64,000 bases of DNA from Peromyscus leucopus. Lineage: Eukaryota; Chordata; Mammalia; Rodentia; Cricetidae. Made by a program: the position numbers and the translations under genes. The stretch is from contig NC_051086.1 in the NCBI RefSeq assembly GCF_004664715.2, positions 71,353,986-71,417,985 of the forward strand, read 5' to 3'. Position 1 is the first letter of the stretch, and the number at the start of each line of letters is the position of its first letter. The notes beneath the pieces were generated by a model that worked only from the letters and a program-made list of their open reading frames with translations, searched no databases and was not told the origin of the DNA. Of this stretch, positions 53,889 to 64,000 are shown in pieces.

Positions 53889-54824
53889 TCAGTCTTTCTT
53901 ACAAACCAGCAGATGCATCCCTAATCTCTTCAATGCTGTCTGCATCTCCTGGTTCCTGAGGGTGTAGATCATGGGGTTGAGCATGGGCGTCATGACTGTG
54001 TGGCTGATGGACACAGCCTTGTCCATGGGGAAGGGAGTGAAGGGCCGGGCATACAGGTAAATGCTTGGAATGAAGATCATAGACACCACGATGATGTGGG
54101 TGGTGCAGGTGGAAGCCGCCTTCCTCCTGGCCTCTCCTGAGTGCGACCTCAGCATCACCAGGATGACCAAGTAGGAGATGAGAAGGAGAAAGAACCAAAT
54201 GACATCCAGCATCCCACTGTTAAAGATCATGAGGTACTCCAGGAGGGAGGTGTCCATGCAGGCGAGTCTCAGCACTTGGGGGACATCACAGTAGAAGTTG
54301 TCCAGGACATTGGGGCCACAGAAGGGCAGTGGCAGCATCAGCGACAGCTGGACAATGGAATGGACAAAGCCCACAATCCATGCTGTCACCACCAGTACCA
54401 CACAGTGCTGAGTGTTCATGATGGTGACATAGTGGAGGGGCCGGGAGATGGCCACGAGGCGATCATAAGCCATCACTGAGAGGAAGAAGACCATGGCCCC
54501 TCCCAGAAAGTGGAAGAAGAAGACCTGGGCCATGCAGCCTCGGTAAGAGATGGTCTTCCTCTCAGAGAGAAAGTCCATCAGCATCTTGGGGGCAGTGACT
54601 GAGGAGAAGCAGAGGTCTAAGACAGCAAGATTGCGGAGCAGGAAGTACATAGGTGTGTGGAGCCTGGAGTCTGAGGTCACTGTGACTATGATGAGGAGGT
54701 TTCCCACCACAGTTGTGCTATAGACAAACAAGAACACCAGAAACAAAAACAGCTGAAGTTCCCAGCTCTCTGAGAACCCCAGGAAGATGAACTCTGACAC
54801 CCAGGTGAGGTTCCCTGGTTCCAT
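53889..54824 (-). CDS. Or4d2: Olfactory receptor, OR4D2-like (copy A)
   Basis: Intronless 311-residue class II odorant receptor, a seven-helix Gs/olf-coupled receptor of the olfactory neuron surface. The start is the ATG at 54824 ([12 protein letters not shown]); an in-frame extension of six codons upstream begins with GTG, not ATG. Visible hallmarks are a glycosylation site N5-L-T, GN at 41-42 in helix 1, LHTPMYFLL at 55-63, Cys97, MAYDRL at 118-123 (Leu where most receptors have Tyr), [13 protein letters not shown] in the loop 3/helix 6 region and [12 protein letters not shown] in helix 7. No frameshift or early stop. Human OR4D2 begins similarly and lies beside EPX, which supports the assignment. 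The nearly identical copy B lies 4.2 kb to the right. Confidence 0.93.
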   Translation of the reverse strand: MEPGNLTWVSEFIFLGFSESWELQLFLFLVFLFVYSTTVVGNLLIIVTVTSDSRLHTPMYFLLRNLAVLDLCFSSVTAPKMLMDFLSERKTISYRGCMAQVFFFHFLGGAMVFFLSVMAYDRLVAISRPLHYVTIMNTQHCVVLVVTAWIVGFVHSIVQLSLMLPLPFCGPNVLDNFYCDVPQVLRLACMDTSLLEYLMIFNSGMLDVIWFFLLLISYLVILVMLRSHSGEARRKAASTCTTHIIVVSMIFIPSIYLYARPFTPFPMDKAVSISHTVMTPMLNPMIYTLRNQEMQTALKRLGMHLLVCKKD

Positions 54825-55086
54825 GGTATCTTGTGGACACACTTACAGGAAATGGCTGACGGATACAAATGCATGAAGTGACTCCTTGCCCTTTGAGTAT
54901 GCAGGGATTCAGACTGAATTGTTCAAGTCTGTAAGAAGCACATCCTCATGTGACAACCCTGATACCACCTGCCTCGTCTCTAAAGAGTTGACAAGTGAGT
55001 TCTGGAACATACATTCACGAGTTATCTTAAAGCTGTCCAGAGAGTATGTATTTTCCCTCCCAAGATCAACAAAGTGATAGGAAGAC

Positions 55087-55093
<7 letters not shown>

Positions 55094-55146
<53 letters not shown>
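55094..55146. repeat. (GA)n microsatellite
   Basis: About 26 GA units, upstream of receptor copy A. Not present at the matching place in unit B. Confidence 0.95.
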
Positions 55147-55148
<2 letters not shown>

Positions 55149-55801
55149 TTGGTTGAATTTCACATGTTCTTTGTCTCCCCAGAGTTAACCAGGAGTAACT
55201 AGCTTATTTCCTTGGGATTTTGGCTCCAGCATGTGCAGCTGGGAATTTAAAAAAAGGCTTTCTTTCCTGAGTTTTCTGCTGGGTTGAGTAGAATGATACA
55301 TTTGAAATTCCTACAAGTGGTGCCTGAGTTAAGCAATAACCACTGCCCTCTGTGTGACTCAGCCTAGTTCTCCCCCCATCCCAGTCTTTAGATTTTTGTG
55401 CTTGTTTTCTCACGGCATTTACAACATCAAAATATTAACAGACTTTTCTGTGTCTATGTTTTTACTGTACTAGTCACGAGATCCTGGCAACATAGATTTG
55501 GGTCTCAAAATTCATTTGTCCCCAGCAGCGGGGCCTCCCGGTAATGGGCAGTATTTATTCAGGATCTGCTGTGGCTTGCAGAGTGGCTGAATAATTATGG
55601 AACATCTGGGTCCTTGTAGAGGAGCCCCTGGACACAGCTGGATATTTGATATGGAGCTGCTCCCACTCCCCAGCACAGGCGCCCCTGCTTGGTGAGGCTC
55701 CGCGGGACAGGCGTGTAGACGATGGTGAGACAGAGGTCGAGAGACCCCGGCAATTAAGAGACGGATTGTGCGTTGTTAGAAGGGACACTCAAAACTCTTC
55801 T

Positions 55802-55984
55802 GAGGGGCTGGAGAGATGGCTCAGTGGTTAAGAACGCTGACTGCTCTTCCAAAGGACCCAGGTTCAATTCCCAGCACCCACATGGCAGCTCACAACTGTC
55901 TGTAACTCCAGTTCCATGGAACCCGACACTTATGGCAAAACATCCATGCACATAATATTAAAAAAAAAAAAAAAAAAAAAAAAA
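55802..55984 (+). mobile_element. B2/B3 SINE
   Basis: 'gaggggctggagagatggct' to a long A tail. Absent from the matching place in unit B, so it was probably inserted after duplication. Confidence 0.9.
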
Positions 55985-57714
55985 CTTCTGAAAGGCTATC
56001 AGTTACAAAATATGTTACAAAATCTGAGGGAAAAAAAGGGGGGGGAGTCAGATGCAAAGAAATGGGTAGGGATGAAGTCAAGGGAGACTGCAGGGAGGGG
56101 CAGATAATGGAGCAGGAGAAGGACCAGAAAATGGCAGAAAGAGTGGGCGGGGTGGACACAGACAAACGGGTGCACAGAGAGACAGAGACGGAGACAGAGA
56201 CAGACTGAGGGACTGACCGGGTGAGGGCTCCTAACTCCCCCGTTCAGTCTTACTCTTCACTAATCTCTCTCCGGCCGCTGCAATCTACTAGCTCTGGAGA
56301 CCGTTATCTTCTCCTCCTCCACTTCCTTGTGTTCACACGCCATCCTCGTTTCACAAAGCTGCCGTCTGAGTAAACGGTCCCTTCCTCAATGTGATCTGAC
56401 GGTGCTTCCTCTCTACACTCTCCAGAGACTGCCCAGTGCCCACAGCTTAAACCTCCAGCTCTTGGAGGCTGCATATGATGCTCTGTGCACAGAATTAAGG
56501 ATAGAACATGTTTACACATATACATGCGACTCCCTTTCAGTATTTCTTACAAGGCTATAAATGCCACCCCCATTTACCTTTGCAATCATGTCACTAGGGA
56601 CCCACCCGCTGTCTAAAGAATTAGTTTCTACATGTGCTGTCTCTGGTTATTTCCATATCACTGATACTAAAAAAAAAAAAAAAAAAAAAAAGTACCTGTG
56701 TGAGAGAATAAATTCTTCATTTTTGGAGTTCCAGAAGCACTTTACAAACACCCCATCATGGCACTTAGAATTCTTTCTGTGGCCTCTATTAACTACATTT
56801 GAAATCCTGTAACATTGTAAACCTGGCCACAACCAGAGCAACTCTGACTCAGAAGTTGTTTCAACAATGTTAGCTAACTTCTCGAATTAGCAATCAATGA
56901 GGTAAGCTTGTTATATGTGGCTATGTGGAGAAGTCTGTATTGATTTGCCTGGAAAATGTGTTTCGTTTTCAGCAGCCTCCCTCTGAATCCTAGGGCCAAT
57001 TCTATGCTGAGTCCTTTTCACATTTAACCTGGACACCTGCTGTCAACCTCACGTCATCCGCTCCTGCTGCCCCCCCATCCCTTCCCCCACAGTCTCTCAC
57101 ACTTAGACTGATTCTCATCAAGTCTACGTCACTTATTCACTCCCACATATTGGCAGACATTTGCAAAGTCCTTCCAACAGTTGACATGTATGCCGGAGAG
57201 CAAATCCCTTTCTCTCCTCACCTTTCCTTCTGCCCAGCAGGACACTTCATGACTGACACCTTCTTGGAGGTCCTTTGCTGAGGCTTCAGTTTTCCAGTCC
57301 TTGGCCATCCCTCAAGTGTGCTATCTGTGTGGGACCCTAGAGGCACCGGGAATATCCCAGGGGAAACCTATTGGACAGGGCTCAGGAGGCAGAGCTGGCC
57401 TCATTACTAGTGAGGCCTGAGCAGCAATGTGGGACTTGTTAAAAAAAAAAAAAAGTTTCTGTATGTCTCAAAGCACATTCTCTCTGAGAGATCTTCCCTA
57501 GGGACCCAAAACACCAAAAACATTGATAATTTTAGAGATTTGTGTGAGGTAATATTTGCTGACCAAGTTCTGAAGGAGAGGGTCTTCAGCAGAAACACAC
57601 TGGTAATTGAGAAGAATATAGTAATTCTTAACCTTGAGAGGATTGCCTCCATGCTCTGAATTTTCTTATTTGTAAAACTGTTTAATTTTTTAAATTGAAT
57701 TATATATTTTTATC

Positions 57715-57870
57715 ATTTATGTACACACGTTTGTGTACACACACACATACCATCATATGCAAACACACAGAGATCGAGGACAACTTCCAGAACTCAGCCT
57801 TCTTCTATTATGTGGGTTGTCAGGGATTTCAGCAATTGTCTTTACCTGATAAACCATCTTACAGGCCCTA
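57715..57870 (-). mobile_element. Diverged B3 SINE
   Basis: 'agaactcagccttcttctat' and 'ctgataaaccatcttacagg' fit a reverse B3 remnant. Confidence 0.5.
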
Positions 57871-57880
57871 AATGATTTAC

Positions 57881-57883
<3 letters not shown>

Positions 57884-57922
<39 letters not shown>
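57884..57922. repeat. (AAT)n microsatellite
   Basis: About 13 AAT units. Confidence 0.95.
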
Positions 57923-57923
<1 letters not shown>

Positions 57924-58091
57924 TACCCACTGTCAGCTTTCTAACAAGGAATGCTTGTTAAAGTGTGAGGGGGTCACTCAGAAATATTGGGGCAATCTGA
58001 CTTATTGGAGGTAAGAAGGACTCTCCTTCCCTTTTCATTTGTGATAACACAAGTTCAGAGATTTCTGATGTAAAGTCATCCTGTTCAAATC

Positions 58092-59027
58092 TCACTCCCT
58101 GTTGCAACTCGATAAGCGCTTCGCTAGTCTCTTCATGGCTGTCTGCATCTCCTGGTTCCTGAGGGTGTAGATCATGGGGTTGAGCATGGGCGTCATGACT
58201 GTGTGGCTGATGGACACAGCCTTGTCCATGGGGAAGGGAGTGAAGGGCCGGGCATACAGGTAAATGCTTGGAATGAAGATCATAGACACCACGATGATGT
58301 GGGTGGTGCAGGTGGAAGCCACTTTCCTCCTGGCCTCTCCTGAGTGCGACCTCAGCATCACCAGGATGACCAAGTAGGAAATGAGAAGGAGAAAGAACCA
58401 GATGACATCCAGCATCCCACTGTTGGAGATCATGAGGAACTCCAGGAGGGAGGTGTCCATGCAGGCAAGTCTCAGCACTTGGGGGACATCACAGTAGAAG
58501 TTATCCAGGACATTGGGGCCACAGAAGGGCAGTGGCAGCATCAGCGACAGCTGGACAATGGAATGGACAAAGCCTCCGACCCATGCTGTCACCACCAATC
58601 CCATACAGAGCTGAGTATTCATGATGGTGACATAGTGGAGGGGCCGGGAGATGGCCACGAGGCGATCATAAGCCATCACTGAGAGGAAGAAGACCATGGC
58701 CCCTCCCAGAAAGTGGAAGAAGAAGACCTGGGCCATGCAGCCTCGGTAAGAGATGGTCTTCCTCTCAGAGAGAAAGTCCATCAGCATCTTGGGGGCAGTG
58801 ACTGAGGAGAAGCAGAGGTCTATGACAGCGAGATTGCGGAGCAGGAAGTACATAGGTGTGTGGAGCCTGGAGTCTGAGGTCACTGTGACTATGATGAGGA
58901 GGTTTCCCACCACAGTCGTGCTGTAGACAAACAAGAACACCAGAAACAACAAGAGCTGAAGTTCATGAGTCTGTGAGAGTCCCAGGAAGATGAACTCTGA
59001 CACCCAAGTGAGGTTCCCTGGTTCCAT
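58092..59027 (-). CDS. Or4d2b: Olfactory receptor, OR4D2-like (copy B)
   Basis: Intronless, 311 residues, ATG at 59027 ([20 protein letters not shown]). It carries the same hallmarks as copy [10 protein letters not shown], Cys97, [21 protein letters not shown] (Val for Ala) and [12 protein letters not shown]. It differs from copy A at about 22-25 residues, concentrated in residues 17-26, the [14 protein letters not shown] segment and the last 13 residues ([13 protein letters not shown] against [13 protein letters not shown]). It is an intact tandem duplicate. By position it is where OR4D1 sits in human, but its sequence is closer to OR4D2; I recall mouse also having two OR4D2-type genes, so the symbol is tentative. 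Confidence 0.91.
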   Translation of the reverse strand: MEPGNLTWVSEFIFLGLSQTHELQLLLFLVFLFVYSTTVVGNLLIIVTVTSDSRLHTPMYFLLRNLAVIDLCFSSVTAPKMLMDFLSERKTISYRGCMAQVFFFHFLGGAMVFFLSVMAYDRLVAISRPLHYVTIMNTQLCMGLVVTAWVGGFVHSIVQLSLMLPLPFCGPNVLDNFYCDVPQVLRLACMDTSLLEFLMISNSGMLDVIWFFLLLISYLVILVMLRSHSGEARRKVASTCTTHIIVVSMIFIPSIYLYARPFTPFPMDKAVSISHTVMTPMLNPMIYTLRNQEMQTAMKRLAKRLSSCNRE

Positions 59028-59247
59028 GGTGTCTTGTGCACACACTTCCAGGAAATGGTTGACGGATACAAATGCATGAAGTGACTCCTTGCCCTTTGAG
59101 TATGCAGGGGTTCAGACTGAATTGTTCAAGTCTGTAAGAAGCACATCCTCATGTGACAACCCTGATACCACCTGCTGGCTTGTCTCTGAAGAGTCCGTAA
59201 GTGGGTGTTGGTACACATTCAGGAGATAGTGTTTTCGTTTTGCATTT

Positions 59248-59380
59248 GTGTGCTTGGTTTCTTGAGACAGGGTGTCACTATGTGTCTCAGACTGTCATCA
59301 AACTCAAGATCCTCCAGTCTCAGCCTCTCCAACACTAAGCTGATAGTTGTGCGGTACCATGCCAAGTTCACGAACTGCCT
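59248..59380 (-). mobile_element. Diverged B1 SINE
   Basis: 'cttgagacagggtgtcacta' to 'gtgcggtaccatgcc'. It has no clear counterpart in unit A. Confidence 0.65.
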
Positions 59381-59916
59381 TAAAGTCAGGCAGTTGAGTC
59401 AGCAGCCTGCCTGTCCAAATCTGCACAGCAGTGGGGAGACACTCAGTGAGACTCTCTCGAGTCAATTTCAAGTTTTATTTTCCTTGAGATTACACCAAAA
59501 GTGGGTGACTTGTTTTATTCGGATCCCGATTGGCACATCAGTAAAGTGGGAACAATAGCAAGGAAATAGTTTCATTTTTTCCTCATTTTCTGTGGACTAA
59601 ATAGAGAGGCACACGTGAAGTCGCTGTAACCATGCCTGGAGCAGCATGCAGTACTCATTGTGGAGTGTCCCAGTCCCTCCAGCCTCCCCTACACCAGTGT
59701 CTTGATGCATTTACCACACCCAGTATTGACAGACCCTTCATGGTGCTAGGGCTTCCTCCTCGACTCAATCATACAGTCCTGGGAACAAAGGTTTGGCTCA
59801 CAAATAAATAATGTTCCCAGCACCACCCAGGACCTGACAATAGAAAGTGCTTAACCCGGAGCTGTTTCCAGGGGCAGGGTGAACACATAGTTATAGGATG
59901 TGCAGTTTCTTGTTGT

Positions 59917-60322
59917 CTTAGGGTGACTACTGCTGTGATGGAACACAGTGACCAAAAGCAACTTGGGGAGGAAAGGGTTTATTTCACTCACACTTCCATA
60001 TTACAGTTCATCACCAAAAGCAGTGAGGGCAGGACCTCAGGCAGGGCAGGAACCTGCAGGCAGGAGCTGATGCAGAGGCCGTGGAGAGGGGCTGCTTACT
60101 GTGTGCTCCCCATGGCTTGCTCAGTCTGTTTTCTTAGAGACTCCAGGACCACCAGCCCAGGGATGGCACCACAGACAATGGTCTGGACCCTTCTCCATCA
60201 CTCACTAATTAAGAAAATGTCCTGCAGCCAGATCTTATGGAGGCATTCCCTCAAGTGAGGTTCCCTCCTGTCGGATGACACTAGCTTGTGTCGAGTTGAC
60301 GTAAAACTAGCCAGCACACTTG
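59917..60322 (+). repeat. Dispersed rodent repeat, about 400 bp
   Basis: 'caacttggggaggaaagggt', 'caggagctgatgcagaggcc' and 'ccaccagcccagggatggca' mark a well-preserved copy of the repeat also seen, reversed, at 51318-51710. It interrupts unit B. Confidence 0.85.
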
Positions 60323-62108
60323 TCAAGTAATCACTGGACATAGTTGGAACCCAAGCCTATCTGGCTACTTGGTCTCAGAAGCCTCTTAATTGGTGAGGTT
60401 CCATAGGACATATATGCAGGCAAGAGTGAGCTGTGGTTGAGGGGTTCATGAAAGGGAGGCACAGGTGGTGACCCCTGTTGGAATCAGGCTCCAAGAGCTC
60501 TTCTGGAAGCATATTGAACTTAGCAGACATGAAATCTTAGGCTAGAGGAAAGAGGAAGTTACTGACTAGAAGAAATGAGAATAGATGAAGTGAAGGGAGA
60601 CAGCAAGAAAGAAGTGAGGTACTAGAGCAGGTGAAGGAAGAAAATAGAATTGTTAGGGTTGAAGAGAGACCAGGAGGGGAAGTCAAGAGGGGCAAACACA
60701 GTGACCAAGTGAGGGCAAGGGGTCTCCCACCTTCCTGCCCTATCTCAAGCTCCCCCATTCTTTCTCCTATGGCTTGTTAGGATCTATGAGCTGCTGGATT
60801 CCATTATCTTTCTCCTCATTCTTCACGTTCCTGTGTTCTTCCGCTCCTGTCTCCATTCACACAGCAGCCTGGGAGAACTTTTGAATGGGGATGTGGTCAG
60901 GCTCCTTCCTTGTCATAACACTGAATGGCCATCTAGTGCTCACAGCTTCAAGCTCCAACTCTTAGAAGCTGCACACATTTCTGCACATAGAAACTGCAAA
61001 GAATAAAAGGCTGCTCATGTGAGAGCAACTCCCCATCAGCGTTCCATGTGAGGCTATAGAGGTCACCTCCATATACCACACCTTTGTAATTAGTGTCCCT
61101 GTCACCCAAGAACCAACAGCCACCTAAGCAATTCACAGTTTCTACACATACCATCTATTCAACTAAATGTGTATCTTCGGTAAGAACTCCTGTTTCCTTA
61201 ATTAACTTTTGTTAGGAATCCAACCTAGGAACCCAGGCGCACCTTCTCTCTGGCTCCTTGCCCTGCATCCCCCACAAGAACTAATTCTTCATCTACCCAG
61301 CCCCCAACCATACTTTATAAGCATCCCTGGGACAACACTGATCATTTTTCCTGTTACCTTGTGAACCAGATTGAAAATCCAGTAACAGCACCCATGATAG
61401 CAACTCTGATTTAGAAGTTGCTCAGACATCTTCCAGCTTCACATAATTGTTTCAAGTGACCTGCTCTGGAGACTGTATGGAGATTGTGTGATGGTTTTGC
61501 CCATCTTTCTGTCTTTTGCTCTCAGTATCCTCCCTCCCAACAGCAGGGTCGAGTCTAAGCTGAGCTGTTCCATGTGTAACCCAGAACACCTGTTTTTAAC
61601 ATCACACTCGCCATGCCTGCTCTCTCCCCTCACACTTCAGGCTCACTCTAGGCAAGCCTGTGCTACTCATTTATTCTTACCTACTGGGGAGTGTTTGCAA
61701 GGCTCTTCTAACAGCTGACCTGCGTGCAGGAAAGCAAACTCCTCTCTGTCACCTTACTTCAGTCCAGCATGAGACTTCACAGCCTACATCTTCTTGGAGG
61801 TCCTTTGCTGAGGCTTCAGCTTTCCAGTCCTTGGCCATCCCTCATGTGGGCTACATGTGTGGGACCCTAGAGGCACAGGGAATATCCCAGGGGGAACCTA
61901 TTGGACAGAGCTCAGGAGGCAGAGCTGGGCTCATTACCACTGGGGCCTGTGCAGCCATGGGACTTGTTAAAAAGTTTCTGTATGTCTCAAAACACATGTT
62001 CTTTAAGAGGTCATCCTTGGTGGCTCTATATACGAAGAATATTGAAAATTTTAGAGATTCTCTTGATGTAGGGTTTGCAGTCTGAGATCCAAAAAGACAA
62101 GGTCTTCG
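60323..62108. other. Upstream part of duplication unit B, no gene
   Basis: Aligns in blocks with 55.9-57.6 kb. No coding exon recognised. The noncoding 5' exons expected for olfactory receptor genes may lie here and in the matching part of unit A, but cannot be called by eye. Confidence 0.5.
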
Positions 62109-62111
62109 ATG

Positions 62112-62330
62112 GAGGCTGGAGAGACGGCTCAGTGGTTAAGACAGTGTACTGCTCTTAAAGAGGACCCGAGTTCAGTTCCTAACGCCCATATCAGGTGGCT
62201 CACAACCACCTGTAACTCCAGCTCCAGAGAATTTGCTACCTCTTCTTCCTGTGGGCACCTTACTCATGCACACTTGCACAGGCATAGGCACAGCGCACGC
62301 GCATGTGCACGCACACACGCGCACGCACTT
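62112..62330 (+). mobile_element. B3 SINE with CA/CG-rich tail
   Basis: 'gaggctggagagacggctca', 'aactccagctccagagaatt' and a 'gcgcacgcgcatgtgcacgc' tail. Confidence 0.85.
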
Positions 62331-63362
62331 TGAAAATTTTAAACTATGTGATATCTATGACATAGTTCCCTCCAAACTCAGGGCACAGAAAGCAGAATTC
62401 TACCTTTTAGTGAGAAGAAGGTGAGGCAATATTTGAGGAGGCTCATTGAATCAAAGAAGCTGACCGGGTCAGCTAAGAAAAATATCACATGCCACAAGCC
62501 CTCATGCTGACCTGTAAGACACTTTTCTTGCTCTTCTTCTTGCTTTCTTCTTCTGCTACTTTCTTAAAACATCATTCCAATCTTGTTTCACAAGTTTGTA
62601 CTACAGTTTTTAAGTTCCCCATCCTATGCCTCTGTCAGAGTGGCATTAATATTCTACTCTATTACACCATGGTTTAGTAGATCCTCATCTTAGTGTATTC
62701 AATCTGCTACAATGGGGTAGCATGGGCTGAGTGACTTGTAAGCAACAGCCACAAGTGGAAGAAAATAGCCAGACAGCTATGCAGATTCCTCCAAGACTCA
62801 GAGAACAGCAAGAGGGGGAAGAAAGAATGTAAGAGCTGGAAGAGGAGGTGTCCTGTCAGGTAGCTACTTCTGATCGAATCCGTTCCGGCAGAAGACTGGG
62901 AAAACTGACTGAATTCACAAGGCTCCTCCCAGGGTTATACACACGCAGGACACTGTTTCTGGGGAAAAGAAGACTCAGCCAGAAGCTGTTTTCACAAGTT
63001 GTCCCCCATCCCTGGGTGAGTCTATCAGTTCTGTGGTCACCTATGTCCCTGTGAGAAATCCTAATGAAGCCGTTGTTCACCAAGTTAGACTCTGATGCAA
63101 TTCTTCCTTTGGTCTATCTTGGTGCTCTGTCTGAACTGAACAGAGATTTGTACACATCTTGTCACATGACATCCCTTGTCTCCCAAGCCACCAGGTTTTG
63201 ATTTGACTTCAACCCATGAATTTGGAGAGAAAACAAAAATGTAATCAGTAACAGTTTCTATGAGGAGAAATTGGGGAAATTTATAGTGGAAAGATCTTTA
63301 ATATTTTTTTTTACAGCTTCAAGTCCAATTTTCAAAGTAAAAAGTTCAATTAAAAACATTTA
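62331..63362. other. Intergenic, nothing firmly recognised
   Basis: The 62740-63170 stretch has a retrotransposon-LTR feel ('acagccacaagtggaagaaa') but could not be assigned. No gene seen. Confidence 0.35.
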
Positions 63363-63365
63363 TTT

Positions 63366-63503
63366 AAGGTGAGCGTGGTGGTGCATGCCTTTAATCCCAG
63401 CGCTTGGAAGACAGAAATAGGAGGATCTCTGTGAGTTCAAGGCCAGCCTAGTCTACATAGCAAGTTCCAGGATAGCAAGAACTACATAGAAAGACCCAAT
63501 CTT

Positions 63504-63506
<3 letters not shown>
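63366..63506 (+). mobile_element. B1 SINE
   Basis: 'gtgagcgtggtggtgcatgc' to 'agaaagacccaatcttaaaa'. The AC repeat grows from its tail. Confidence 0.88.

Positions 63507-63559
<53 letters not shown>
63507..63559. repeat. (AC)n microsatellite
   Basis: About 26 AC units. Confidence 0.95.
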
Positions 63560-63560
<1 letters not shown>

Positions 63561-64000
63561 AGGAGGGGGTGAGGCTGGAAGAGTTTAAGTTGTATTCTCT
63601 TCCTTGAACTGCCACTGGTTTCCTGAAGTTTCTTCTTTCTCCAGTTTCTCATTTTTTGTTTTGTTGTGCTTTAGCGTCTTTTATGGTGGAAGACTTCTTC
63701 ATCTGCCTGATGATCTGTGCTTAATATCACTATTTGAACTCAAACCACTCACAAGCTCACAAGATGCGGGGTGTGATCAGGGATTGGAGATTGTCAGTTG
63801 TTTTGTGAGAAGCCCCCTTAGCGATGCTTTGCGACTGTACGCCTGGATTTTTTTTTTTTTTTGTCTCTCTAAATAAAACACTCTGTTAGCACCCACATCA
63901 CAGACTTCTGTGGTAGCAGAGTGAAGACTAGGAAGGAGACCCTCCCTCGGCCTGTATGAGCAGCTGGCCTTAGGTTTCCCCCATCCTCTCAGCCTCCCAT
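63560..64000. other. Intergenic, nothing recognised
   Basis: A poly-T run lies at 63848-63861. No gene or clear repeat recognised. Confidence 0.4.

Larger units (their letters stand above)
53889..57660 (-). repeat. Tandem segmental duplication, unit A
   Basis: Contains receptor copy A and its upstream DNA. Homologous blocks in unit B include the coding region, about 170 bp directly upstream (54825-55010 against 59028-59215), the 56.3-56.65 kb block against 60.8-61.15 kb, and 57.26-57.60 kb against 61.79-62.11 kb, all in the same order and orientation. Confidence 0.8.
58092..62110 (-). repeat. Tandem segmental duplication, unit B
   Basis: Counterpart of unit A, offset 4203 bp in the coding region and about 4.5 kb at the far upstream end. 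The difference is due to unit-specific insertions on each side. Confidence 0.8.

Noticed and set aside
54141..54479. Plus-strand open frame antisense to both receptor genes (also 58344-58682)
   Set aside because: The His/Gln/Asp-rich translation mirrors the receptor codons. It is present in both copies only because the sequence is duplicated.
54825..54842. Longer N-terminus for receptor copy A (and the equivalent 59028-59045 for copy B)
   Set aside because: The extension begins with GTG, not ATG. The MEPGN start matches the family.

Overview
The window looks like nuclear DNA of a muroid rodent, most likely a cricetid (deer mouse, vole or hamster group). It is dense in B1, B2/B3, B4 and ID SINEs. 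Several young B1 copies carry a 3' half reading 'aggaaaggcgcaaagctaca', which I associate with cricetids rather than Mus. There is also a class II retroviral element whose 345-bp LTR resembles the mys family of Peromyscus. Species is an inference; rodent is secure.

Layout, left to right. 1-15.4 kb is intergenic and repeat-rich: a decayed class II endogenous retrovirus (5.66-9.86 kb, minus), a solo LTR with a perfect 6-bp target duplication (11.67-12.19 kb), and a processed RPS6 pseudogene (13.14-13.98 kb, minus). 15.6-26.9 kb is a complete MKS1 gene on the plus strand: 18 coding exons, 561 codons, all GT-AG junctions, with a CpG-rich promoter holding an RFX-type X-box 46 bp before the ATG. 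27.1-36.85 kb is a complete eosinophil peroxidase gene (EPX) on the minus strand: 12 coding exons, 716 codons, a TATA box and a GATA/E-box motif upstream. MKS1 and EPX are tail to tail, with their probable 3' ends about 150-200 bp apart. 37-53.8 kb is intergenic, with SINEs, microsatellites, an ERV1-like solo LTR (39.23-39.74 kb) and a 57-bp minisatellite. 53.9-59.0 kb holds two intact, tandem, minus-strand olfactory receptor genes of the OR4D family, about 93% identical in protein. 59-64 kb holds the upstream half of the second copy of that duplication, more SINEs and no gene.

The order MKS1(+), EPX(-), OR4D(-), OR4D(-) is the inverse of the human 17q22 order OR4D1-OR4D2-EPX-MKS1, as I recall it. 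This is why the peroxidase is called EPX rather than LPO or MPO; LPO should lie beyond the left edge, head to head with MKS1. The genes share a conserved neighbourhood, not a pathway: a ciliary transition-zone protein, an eosinophil granule enzyme and two odorant receptors.

I found no previously undescribed system. The most informative observations are the retroelement structures, the nested B1 insertions with intact target duplications, the apparent gene-conversion tract across the two receptor genes, and a probable 3'UTR intron in EPX.
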